A stretch of 9,276 nucleotides of DNA from Campylobacterales bacterium (GCA_027081495.1 JALWKJ010000239.1:1-9276), one strand, 5' to 3'; positions 1 through 5,871 are shown, numbered from the stretch's first letter. Numbers and translations: made by a program. The notes: generated by a model from the sequence alone, not told the origin.

Positions 1-116
1 CCAAACCGGCTACAGTTGAATCCGGTGCCAAAGTTCGGGTGCCTTTATTTATCAACGAAGGTGATAAGATAAAAATTAATACCGAAACCGGTGAATATCA
101 AGAGCGAGTCAAATAA
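1..116 (+). CDS. efp: Elongation factor P, C-terminal end (partial)
   Basis: Only the last 37 complete codons are present, read from base 3 to the TAA at 114-116; the gene begins outside the window. The residues include VESGAKVRVPLF and INTETGEYQERVK, which match the end of the third OB-fold domain of bacterial EF-P, including the usual VPxFINxGDxIxxxTxTGxYxxR pattern and the short basic tail. By family knowledge EF-P binds the ribosome between the P and E sites and relieves stalling at polyproline stretches; its modified lysine loop lies in the missing N-terminal domain. The reading frame ends intact. No downstream gene follows closely on the same strand, so this is probably the end of its transcription unit. 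Confidence 0.93.
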   Translation, partial: KPATVESGAKVRVPLFINEGDKIKINTETGEYQERVK

Positions 117-153
117 TCCAAAAAATTACATAATGCCATATTTAATTCAAAAA

Positions 154-180
154 AAATAAAGCTATAAGCAATAGTTATTT
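154..180 (+). terminator. Weak candidate terminator after efp
   Basis: AAATAA (154-159) pairs with TTATTT (175-180), and CTAT (162-165) pairs with ATAG (171-174) after a two-base bulge, leaving a 5-base loop. The 3' arm runs into a short T-rich stretch. The stem is almost purely A/T, so it may be too weak to terminate. It is the only hairpin I see right after efp. Confidence 0.3.
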
Positions 181-260
181 TACTACAATCACTTCTATAT
201 CTTCTTTTTAAAATAATTACCTATCTTAATTTTGACTATTTTACTCAAGTATATTTTTTG

Positions 261-266
261 TAGAAT
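261..266 (+). promoter_or_regulatory. Likely -10 box for the SdrD-like gene
   Basis: TAGAAT at 261-266 is preceded by a T-run and TG (TTTTTTGTAGAAT), which fits the extended -10 promoters of Campylobacterota that lack a defined -35 box. A TTGACT at about 232-237 lies too far upstream (23-base spacing) to be a standard -35. The inferred transcription start is near 273, which would give an untranslated leader of about 208 bases beginning just before the first hairpin (274-285). Confidence 0.5.
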
Positions 267-273
267 AGCCCAA

Positions 274-454
274 GTGTTAGCACACGGTTAACGGTAATAA
301 AAGGTGAGGCATGTTTTATGTCTTAAATACTATCGAGTCCTCTGAAAAATATGATTCTCAAATAACATCTACAGCGGCAGGGCAAAATTTGTTCTAAATT
401 TTGAGAAACCGCCGTGGGAACATTTGAGAAAAGCATTATCTTTTCAGAGCGCTC
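274..454 (+). promoter_or_regulatory. Structured 5' leader RNA, class not recognised
   Basis: This fills most of the gene-poor stretch between efp and the 481 gene. Seen directly: a GTGT/ACAC tetraloop hairpin (274-285); a hairpin 306-312/318-324; a long outer stem 335-348/441-454 with one mismatch and one wobble; inside it a 9-bp stem 355-363/422-430; then GCGGC/GCCGT (374-378/411-415); and an apical 8-bp hairpin 383-390/396-403 with loop GTTCT. GAGG at 306-309 could instead pair with CCTC at 339-342, giving an alternative fold. I compared it by eye with c-di-GMP-I, ZTP, guanidine, SAM, cobalamin and THF riboswitch signatures and found no convincing match. The structure ends 26 bases before the start codon, so control of translation or mRNA stability is possible. 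It could also be a separate small RNA. Confidence 0.5.
311..397 (+). CDS. Possible 28-codon upstream ORF or leader peptide
   Basis: An ATG at 311 follows AAGGTGAGGC, a plausible Shine-Dalgarno (AAGGTG, four bases before the ATG), and opens 28 codons ending with TAA at 395-397. The predicted peptide starts MFYVLNTIESSEKY and ends AAGQNLF. It is hydrophilic and has no signal peptide or recognised motif. It reads through all 5' arms of the nested leader stems and stops in the apical hairpin, so ribosome transit could in principle refold the leader. It may equally be a chance ORF, because codon evidence over 28 codons is weak. Confidence 0.25.
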   Translation: MFYVLNTIESSEKYDSQITSTAAGQNLF

Positions 455-480
455 TATATTTATAAACTAAAGGAGATATT

Positions 481-1737
481 ATGTTTTTAACAAAAGGTGT
501 ATTTGCTTCGGTATTTTTTACCCTAGCGCTAATGCTTTTGCCATCTTCACTTTCAGCAAGAGGACATCACGGCGGCGGTCATCATGGAGGATGGGGACAT
601 TCCGGTTGCGGCGGTATCGGTCATTGTACAACTCATGGAGCCGGTCACTGCGGCAGACATCACAGAGTAACGCAAAACTGCAATACCGGTTCAAGATGTG
701 GCGGTATCGGTCATTGCGCAACTCACGGAGCCGGTCACTGCGGTAAACATCATAGATTCACTAGAGGCTGCATACCGGTAAAACCGCCTGTAAAAAACAC
801 CGGAAATGTTGAAGGAGTAGTATTTCTCGATGAAAACGGCAATGGCGATTTTGATGACAATGAAGGCGTGGAAGATGTCAAAGTCGTACTGTACGACTCA
901 GAAGGAGAAACTCACATAGATTATACCGATAGCGACGGTAACTACTACTTTTCAGATATTCCAAGCGGTGACGCGACGGTTAAAATCATTGAATCGACAC
1001 TTCCTGAAAATTCCGGTCAAAGCGTTGGAGAAAACCCAAGCGAAGTTTATGTCGAAGCGGATGAAGATAACGATGCCGGATATGACGGATATGAAGTTAA
1101 TTATGAAAACGATACGGGAGATGTCGAAGGCGTAGTATTTATCGATAAAAACGGTAACGGTACCGTCCAAGACGGTGAAGGTGTAGAGGGAGTAACGGTT
1201 AAGCTATATGATAGTGAAGGCGATACACATACGACAAAAACCGACAGTGACGGCGCTTATTATTTCAGCGATATCCCAAAAGGCGACGCGACGGTTAAAA
1301 TCGTAGAATCAACGCTTCCCGAAAACTCCGGCCAAGTTGCGGGCGACAATCCGAGCGATCTATATGTCAAACCGGATGAAGTAAATCATGCGGGTTATGA
1401 CGGATATGCAAATCCTGCATCGGATGAGGGAACCGGAAGTGTAATAGGTGTGGTATTTATTGATAAAAACGGTAACGGCACTATCCAAGACGGCGAGGGA
1501 GTCGCGTATGTAAAAGTTAAACTAACCGATAAAAACGGAGATGAAACGATTACACAAACCGACAAATACGGTGAATACTATTTTAATGATATTCCTTCGG
1601 GAGATGTTACGATTGAGGTTATAGAATCTACTCTTCCTATCAATGCAAGACAAACCGTAGGAGAGAATCCAAGTTCAGCTTATGTAACGCCGGACGAAGA
1701 GACTCATGCGGGCTATGACGGATATGTCTGTAATTAG
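481..1737 (+). CDS. Secreted protein with Cys/His repeats and three SdrD-B-like domains
   Basis: A 418-residue exported protein of unknown role. Residues 1-26 form a Sec signal peptide, with hydrophobic core VFFTLALMLL and likely cleavage after SLSA. Residues 27-42 are Gly/His-rich. Residues 43-97 hold two copies of a four-cysteine, histidine-rich unit. Residues 109-204, 214-309 and 320-415 are three SdrD-B-like beta-sandwich repeats. Each opens with VVFxDxNGNG, an EF-hand-like acidic loop ending D/N-x-E-G, followed by DSDGxYYFSDIPxGD-type sequence and a GYDGY end. Such domains in Staphylococcus Sdr proteins bind calcium and act as rigid surface spacers. There is no LPXTG motif, C-terminal membrane helix or recognised type I or IX sorting domain; the chain ends VCN with a lone Cys417. 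AAGGAG ends five bases before the ATG, supporting this start. An extracellular or surface, metal-dependent adhesive or structural role is inferred, not shown. Confidence 0.88.
   Translation: MFLTKGVFASVFFTLALMLLPSSLSARGHHGGGHHGGWGHSGCGGIGHCTTHGAGHCGRHHRVTQNCNTGSRCGGIGHCATHGAGHCGKHHRFTRGCIPVKPPVKNTGNVEGVVFLDENGNGDFDDNEGVEDVKVVLYDSEGETHIDYTDSDGNYYFSDIPSGDATVKIIESTLPENSGQSVGENPSEVYVEADEDNDAGYDGYEVNYENDTGDVEGVVFIDKNGNGTVQDGEGVEGVTVKLYDSEGDTHTTKTDSDGAYYFSDIPKGDATVKIVESTLPENSGQVAGDNPSDLYVKPDEVNHAGYDGYANPASDEGTGSVIGVVFIDKNGNGTIQDGEGVAYVKVKLTDKNGDETITQTDKYGEYYFNDIPSGDVTIEVIESTLPINARQTVGENPSSAYVTPDEETHAGYDGYVCN
607..771 (+). repeat. Tandem Cys/His-rich repeat, two units of 90-base period
   Basis: Two copies of a 25-residue unit (607-681 and 697-771; residues 43-67 and 73-97) share the pattern C-x5-C-x7-C-x9-C with conserved CGGIGHC, HGAGHC and HHR segments. 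The copies are also nearly identical in DNA, with mainly third-base changes, so the duplication is recent or under strong constraint. The Cys and His density suggests a metal site or a disulfide-knotted module. There is no CxxCH c-type heme motif. I do not recognise the unit as a named family. Confidence 0.85.
805..1725 (+). repeat. Three tandem SdrD-B-like repeats (about 105-106 residues each)
   Basis: The repeats start at 805, 1120 and 1438. Each encodes a G-V-V-F-[IL]-D-x-N-G-N-G start, an acidic loop, a YYF[SN]DIP segment, IESTLP and a closing GYDGY. Repeats 1 and 2 are closest; repeat 3 diverges in its middle strands (KVKLTDKNGDET) but keeps the loop residues. The acidic loop resembles a calcium-binding EF-hand-like loop. 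Synonymous differences between copies show that the duplication is not very recent. Confidence 0.88.
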
Positions 1738-1746
1738 ACACTATAA

Positions 1747-1790
1747 CAAAGCATAGAGAAACTCTATGCTTTGGATTTTATTATATTTAA
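1747..1790 (+). terminator. Strong intrinsic terminator of the SdrD-like gene
   Basis: A perfect 12-bp stem, CAAAGCATAGAG (1747-1758) with its complement at 1762-1773, closes an AAA loop. It is followed by a T-rich tail (GATTTTATTATATTT). It lies 10 bases after the stop codon of the plus-strand gene. The TAG stop of the convergent minus-strand gene (1764-1766) sits inside the 3' arm. The minus-strand tail (TTGTTATAG) has few T residues, so termination in that direction is uncertain. Confidence 0.8.
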
Positions 1791-3446
1791 CGATACGCAA
1801 AAATGCGTACCTTTAAATTCACTCTGCTCTATTTGAAGATTTCCGCCAAGAAACGATATGAGTTTTGCGGCGGTATAAAGATCTAAGCTTCTTTTTTTGT
1901 TATGAGATAAATCTGTAAGTTTATTGTTTTGACTCGACGCCTCGCGAAGTATCTCTCTTCTTAACTTTTCATTCATATACTTTCCTGAATTTTCAATAAC
2001 GAAATTTATTATTATCAAGCTCTCTTTTTGGGCAATATTTTCTATCTTAAAAATGATTTCCCCTTTTGAAGGAGTATTTTCAAAAGCATACTCCAGAAAA
2101 ATAGTTATAATTTCTCTAATTTTATCAATATCTCCTATACAACTATGAGAAATTGCCGGATCGATATAATAATTAAAATCTATACCTTTTTTTGACATTT
2201 GATTTACAAAAAATTTAATAATGGATTTAAACTCCTCTATAGGATGAAATACTCTGTTTTTAAGAGTGAGTTCATCAGATTGATCAAATTTAATTAATTC
2301 AAAATCGTTTTTCTTCTCTTCAAAAGAGAGAGAGTCTTGTTTTTGCATATTTGTCAATGGCAAATCGTCCCACAATAAACCTTCTATCTCTTTACTTTTT
2401 TTCTCTTTTACCAAAGATTCGTTTCTCTTTTTTATATGTTTTATCTCAATATCGGGATTTCTTTCCGGTTTCTTTTTTTTCATTAACAATGAAGATAAAA
2501 ACAAGACGACGACAAACAACGATACGGCAATTAAAAGATTTATAATCATCTCTAAAGATGAGAGTTCTTGACGGTTTTTTGTTTTTAAGTAGTGAATCGC
2601 TATCTCATCGGCGGCTTCTATCTGTTTTATTTTTTGATTTAATTTTTGTATCCATTCATCTGTTCTTATGGAAAAGTTCCTATTGCCTACCCCTCTTAAA
2701 ACTCTTGCCCTAAGCTCCCTTAGAGACTCTTCAAATATTTTCGGCTGCAACTTCTTTCGCGTCAGCGAATCTATATCGCTATTTGAGGAAAAAGACAAAA
2801 TCGGAAATTTTTCCATCTGTAAAATTCTCTCCCAAAGCATGATATCATGCATAGAAACTTTTTGAGAGCGGCTAAGTAAAAGCAAAACGAAACTCTGTTC
2901 CAGATTTAAATTGTTTTTTAATCGTATTAATCGGTTATTTGCTTGAAGATAGCTCTTTAAATCCGGTAGAGCGGATGAAAGTTTTAATGAGAGTTCATTT
3001 ATATTATCTATACTTTTTTGCAAAATCTCCTTTTGATAATATTTAAAAAAAATATCCTCATACTCTCTGCTTATGACATCAACCCTAGATCTGACATATT
3101 GAAGATTGTTTTGAATTTTATCTATATCGATTACAAAAAGCGAATTTTTTGAAATCAAAGAATTTATATGAGAAATAGTTTTATCGCTATGTTCCCTTTT
3201 TGTCTTTAAAGTATTAAAGTCGATTTTACCGTCATAGCCCAGATACAAAGCGCTCATTAACCGCTCTTGTTCGATTTTTTTTATAAAATTACCCAGCTCT
3301 ATAATCGTAGATATATATTGATCGCTGTTTTTCGCTATCTGATAATTTTTGTAATTTTGATAAGCTTTATAAATAAAAAATCCGCCAAAAACGAACATCG
3401 CGGCCGCAGCTAGAAAAATTATGATTTTTTTTATTAGATAGCTCAT
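1764..3446 (-). CDS. Membrane NIT-domain protein with degenerate histidine-kinase ATPase domain
   Basis: A 560-residue inner-membrane protein, last in a four-gene operon and three bases after the previous gene. Residues 6-27 and 299-322 are membrane helices that flank a periplasmic all-helical region (about 43-290). This region matches the NIT (nitrate and nitrite sensing) pattern: an IEQERLMSALYLG helix, a later NNLNLEQSFVLLLLS helix, and W265-x3-L-x3-I-x2-I-x-A near the end. After a charged linker (323-395), residues 396-555 align with a HATPase_c domain, but key residues are altered. The N-box Asn position is Tyr453, the G1 box reads N486-S-G-K-Y where D-x-G-x-G is expected, and the G2 box reads S520-L-D-L where G-x-G-L is expected. 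GG534-535 and the KGTxF end remain. No HisKA helix with a phosphoacceptor His is visible. It is probably a pseudokinase or ligand-driven scaffold; kinase activity is doubtful. The NIT assignment is fairly sure, the ligand is not. Confidence 0.82.
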   Translation of the reverse strand: MSYLIKKIIIFLAAAAMFVFGGFFIYKAYQNYKNYQIAKNSDQYISTIIELGNFIKKIEQERLMSALYLGYDGKIDFNTLKTKREHSDKTISHINSLISKNSLFVIDIDKIQNNLQYVRSRVDVISREYEDIFFKYYQKEILQKSIDNINELSLKLSSALPDLKSYLQANNRLIRLKNNLNLEQSFVLLLLSRSQKVSMHDIMLWERILQMEKFPILSFSSNSDIDSLTRKKLQPKIFEESLRELRARVLRGVGNRNFSIRTDEWIQKLNQKIKQIEAADEIAIHYLKTKNRQELSSLEMIINLLIAVSLFVVVLFLSSLLMKKKKPERNPDIEIKHIKKRNESLVKEKKSKEIEGLLWDDLPLTNMQKQDSLSFEEKKNDFELIKFDQSDELTLKNRVFHPIEEFKSIIKFFVNQMSKKGIDFNYYIDPAISHSCIGDIDKIREIITIFLEYAFENTPSKGEIIFKIENIAQKESLIIINFVIENSGKYMNEKLRREILREASSQNNKLTDLSHNKKRSLDLYTAAKLISFLGGNLQIEQSEFKGTHFCVSLNIIKSKA

Positions 3447-3449
3447 TGT

Positions 3450-4130
3450 TTATCCGGCGTTTCGTTCCAAATCCCAAATCATGACAGAGAGAATATTAGG
3501 TATAAAATAGATAGGATTGGGATTTATCATATCTTTATAAGAGAACCATAAATCAGACAAAAAAGTATTTTGTTTTTTTATAATACTTTCAATATCTCCC
3601 TTTGTTTCATAAAGTAGTTTCGTATTTTCCGAGGGTTCAAATTTTAGATGCACCGCCATATAAAGTTTTGAAAGCTTCATAATATAATATCTCATATCTC
3701 CCGTTACGGTATGATATCCCCTCTCTTTTAAAATCGATTCCACACCTTCAACCAGCGTATCGCAATACTCCAATATTCGCGATACTTTATCTCGAGATAT
3801 CTCTTTTTCTAAAATATCTTTTATTTGATCTTTGCCGTAAGATAAAAAATCGAGAATATTTTTAATATCGTCGTTATTTGTGCTTTTTGCCATAAACCTA
3901 AGATCATTTTCAATTTTTTCTATAAATATTTTTATCCGATCTAAATACTCCTTTTTCTGAGGCGTATTAAAATAATAAAGATAATCGTTTGCGATCTTTT
4001 GACTCAAATATCGAATATCTTCACCTTTTGATATGATCTTCAGATCATTTTGATTTAAAGCGTATAATCGTCCGGCGCCGACGATAAATAAAAACAGCGC
4101 TATCGTTAGCTTAATTTTATAACCGATCAT
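3450..4130 (-). CDS. Exported degenerate double PilJ/P-box protein
   Basis: A 226-residue predicted periplasmic protein. A signal peptide covers about residues 1-24 (KIKLTIALFLFIVGAG core, likely cut after LYA). The rest is helical and follows the same two-half plan as its upstream neighbours. The first motif keeps only R40-Y-L-S-Q-K (where the neighbours have G-K-Q-R-M-L-S-Q-R). The second (about residues 143-158) keeps little beyond Gly144 and Arg147. The remaining arginines are the position that contacts nitrate in NarX/NarQ-type P-boxes, so this could be a diverged non-binding partner or one with a changed ligand. The ATG lies three bases after the upstream stop codon with only a poor Shine-Dalgarno (AACGG), so translational coupling is likely. 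Homology to PilJ-type domains is inferred from the alignment of motifs and gene position, and is less certain than for the two genes before it. Confidence 0.72.
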   Translation of the reverse strand: MIGYKIKLTIALFLFIVGAGRLYALNQNDLKIISKGEDIRYLSQKIANDYLYYFNTPQKKEYLDRIKIFIEKIENDLRFMAKSTNNDDIKNILDFLSYGKDQIKDILEKEISRDKVSRILEYCDTLVEGVESILKERGYHTVTGDMRYYIMKLSKLYMAVHLKFEPSENTKLLYETKGDIESIIKKQNTFLSDLWFSYKDMINPNPIYFIPNILSVMIWDLERNAG

Positions 4131-4133
4131 CCG

Positions 4134-4967
4134 TTATTGATACAAAACTACATATAATTTTGTTATTTCATCCATTTTTTTGGTAATATTATCCGTTGTA
4201 GTAAACACTATAAACGGCAATCCTCCTTTTTCTATTTTGAGATAAAATTTATAAACGATTTTCCATAGTTTATCTATTTCATTTAGTTTTTGATTTATAG
4301 TTGCGCTATTGGAAGGATTTTTCATAAGATCGTTATGATTTTGCGCAAACAATCTCACCGCCTCTTTCATCTGATCGACCGTATTTTTATCTTTTATTCC
4401 CGATTGATAAGCTATATAATATTTAGCGATTCTTTGAGCGAGCATCCTCTGTTTTCCCGATTTAGCGACTATTTCAGACTCTTTGTGTTTTATTTTACTT
4501 TTAAGAGAATCTACCACAAATTGACTACCCTCGAGTATAGTTTCACTAAGATCAAGCGCAAGCTGCGCATTATCGAGATTAAACGGCTGGTTTACAAGCG
4601 ACTTAAACTCGTCATAGCTCATCTGAACGAATGTCAAAAGGTTTCTTATCTCCGGATCGTTTATAGAAGCGTATAATCGTTTATGCGCCGCGCTAAATTC
4701 GGCAAGCGACGCTTTTAACTGCTTTTGCGCCTTGCTTACCGCGACCTTATTTCCTATATAGAGATAATCTTTTGCGAGTCTTTGGGAGAGCATTCTCTGT
4801 TTTCCGGCCGTATCGATCATGTTGATCTTACCTGTTTTTACCACATAGTTGACTCCGTTTACGCTTTTGATAGCGATATTGCCGGCAACGGCGCCGTTTT
4901 CTTCCGCCGCGGCTAGACTAAAAAGAAGAGATACTAAAAGTAGCGTCTTTATACTTATTGATTTCAT
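4134..4967 (-). CDS. Exported double PilJ/P-box (type IV pilus MCP N-terminal domain-like) protein
   Basis: A 277-residue predicted periplasmic protein. A signal peptide spans residues 1-21 (LLLVSLLFSLAAA, cut before EEN). Two copies of the PilJ/NarX-type P-box follow: AGKQRMLSQRLAKDYLY with Gly55 and Arg58, and SGKQRMLAQRIAKYY with Gly171 and Arg174, exactly 116 residues apart. In NarX and NarQ the same G-x-x-R-M motif lies in the periplasmic sensor helix and the arginine binds nitrate. Here there is no membrane helix after the signal peptide and no output domain, so it would act as a soluble periplasmic module. The start is supported by AAAGGA six bases upstream, which overlaps the TAA stop of the preceding gene (gap of 10 bases). 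A ligand-binding partner of the NIT-domain membrane protein in the same operon is an inference. Confidence 0.85.
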   Translation of the reverse strand: MKSISIKTLLLVSLLFSLAAAEENGAVAGNIAIKSVNGVNYVVKTGKINMIDTAGKQRMLSQRLAKDYLYIGNKVAVSKAQKQLKASLAEFSAAHKRLYASINDPEIRNLLTFVQMSYDEFKSLVNQPFNLDNAQLALDLSETILEGSQFVVDSLKSKIKHKESEIVAKSGKQRMLAQRIAKYYIAYQSGIKDKNTVDQMKEAVRLFAQNHNDLMKNPSNSATINQKLNEIDKLWKIVYKFYLKIEKGGLPFIVFTTTDNITKKMDEITKLYVVLYQ

Positions 4968-4977
4968 TGTTTATCCT

Positions 4978-5751
4978 TTATTTAACCTCAAGCTTCGTAT
5001 ATAAATATGTAGCTTTATTCATGTCTTTTAAAATATCATTTGATTTTTTATAAATCAGTGTGGGTATAAATCTCGATTTTGATCTGCTCATGATTTCAAA
5101 AAACATAAAAGATCTTTTAGCTTTATCTAAAAGCGAATTGATTTCATCGCTGTTTTTTTCATATTTACTCAATTTCGTAAGCGAACCTTTAAAAATATCC
5201 ATAGCGTTTTTAAGTTTGGTTTTAAACTGAGGATCGTCTATTCCCCAAACCTTAAACATATACAAATTCGACATTCTTTGAGCAAGCATCCTCTGTCTTC
5301 CGGAAATATTTATAATTTCACCGGTTGATTTTTTACTTTGCGCGGCAAAAAGTTTTGTTATATTATCCGATATTTTAAGCAAAACCTCCAGCTCTTCCTG
5401 TAAAACGACGGCATTTTCTTTTGTAGGAGTCTCTGTGAGCTTTTTCTTGATCGGCAACCAGATTTTTTTTGCTTTTTTAATCTGTTCTTTAGTTTTCGAA
5501 TCATTCGTAAAATCACCCAAAGAGTTTATGTGATCCTCAAATTTACCGATAATCTTTTGCAAATCTTCTTTAGGATTCGCATATGTATTACCCATTCCGA
5601 CCATCGCATAATCTTTTAGTAACCGCTGAGTAAACATTCTCTGTTTACCGGCGATATTTATCGCGCTTGAGAGATCTTTGATCTCAATCGCAAAGACAAA
5701 AGTGCATGAAATTGCCGTTATAAGAGTTAGTTTAATTATTTTAGTTATCAA
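4978..5751 (-). CDS. Exported double PilJ/P-box protein, first gene of the operon
   Basis: A 257-residue predicted periplasmic protein, first in the minus-strand operon. A signal peptide covers residues 1-21 (KIIKLTLITAISCTFVFA). Two P-box motifs follow: AGKQRMFTQRLLKDY (Gly35, Arg38) and SGRQRMLAQRMSNLY (Gly151, Arg154). They are 116 residues apart, the same spacing as in the next gene, so the two genes are paralogues that each contain an internal duplication. The start codon is TTG; no in-frame ATG exists upstream before a stop, and the next internal Met (39) would remove the signal peptide and part of motif 1. AAGGAAAG at 5759-5766 supports this TTG. No enzymatic residues are seen. The family label (PilJ, PF13675-type) describes the fold; it does not mean a link to pili. 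Confidence 0.85.
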   Translation of the reverse strand: MITKIIKLTLITAISCTFVFAIEIKDLSSAINIAGKQRMFTQRLLKDYAMVGMGNTYANPKEDLQKIIGKFEDHINSLGDFTNDSKTKEQIKKAKKIWLPIKKKLTETPTKENAVVLQEELEVLLKISDNITKLFAAQSKKSTGEIINISGRQRMLAQRMSNLYMFKVWGIDDPQFKTKLKNAMDIFKGSLTKLSKYEKNSDEINSLLDKAKRSFMFFEIMSRSKSRFIPTLIYKKSNDILKDMNKATYLYTKLEVK

Positions 5752-5758
5752 AATAATT

Positions 5759-5766
5759 CTTTCCTT
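5759..5766 (-). promoter_or_regulatory. Ribosome binding site that supports the TTG start
   Basis: On the minus strand AAGGAAAG ends seven bases before TTG at 5749-5751. It is the only purine-rich Shine-Dalgarno-like element ahead of the first operon gene, and it places the start just before the signal peptide. Confidence 0.6.
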
Positions 5767-5808
5767 ATTTATTTTATATAATTATTTTATGAAATTCAAA
5801 CTTAATAT

Positions 5809-5814
5809 ATTCTA
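5809..5814 (-). promoter_or_regulatory. Likely -10 box of the P-box/NIT operon
   Basis: On the minus strand the sequence reads TATTTAGAATATA, with TAGAAT as the -10 hexamer, the same hexamer proposed upstream of the SdrD-like gene. A TTGACA at 5839-5844 (minus strand) lies 24 bases upstream, too far for a normal -35. The predicted start is near 5802, giving a leader of about 50 bases. Confidence 0.4.
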
Positions 5815-5818
5815 AATA

Positions 5819-5845
5819 TTGACTTGATTTATCTCGATTGTCAAT
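5819..5845. promoter_or_regulatory. Inverted repeat, possible operator between divergent promoters
   Basis: ATTGAC (5819-5824) and GTCAAT (5840-5845) form a 6-bp inverted repeat separated by 15 bases, about two helical turns centre to centre. It lies between the two proposed -10 boxes and overlaps the upstream part of the minus-strand promoter, a usual place for a dimeric regulator. In AT-rich DNA a 6-bp pair can arise by chance. Confidence 0.35.
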
Positions 5846-5871
5846 TTTTTTTATATTATAATAACTTTTGA

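Noticed and set aside
232..237. TTGACT as a -35 box for the SdrD-like gene
   Set aside because: The spacing to TAGAAT is 23 bases, well outside the normal 16-18.
331..342. Possible tRNA T-loop (ATCGAGTCC)
   Set aside because: The flanking bases do not form a T stem and no acceptor, D or anticodon arms are visible.
360..430. c-di-GMP-I or ZTP riboswitch, suggested by CAGGGCAAA and CCGCCGTGGG
   Set aside because: Only short fragments agree; the GGACGCAAAGCC element of c-di-GMP-I and the GACUGGCG element of ZTP riboswitches are absent.
4067..4085. GC-rich near-palindrome around CGGCGCCG
   Set aside because: It sits in the signal-peptide coding part of the 226-residue gene, has no loop or repeat partner, and can be explained by the codons for VGAGR.
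4290..4676. A 128-codon plus-strand ORF
   Set aside because: It lies entirely antisense to the well supported P-box gene and its residues look like a shadow translation (many I, R, F and S, with no domain pattern).
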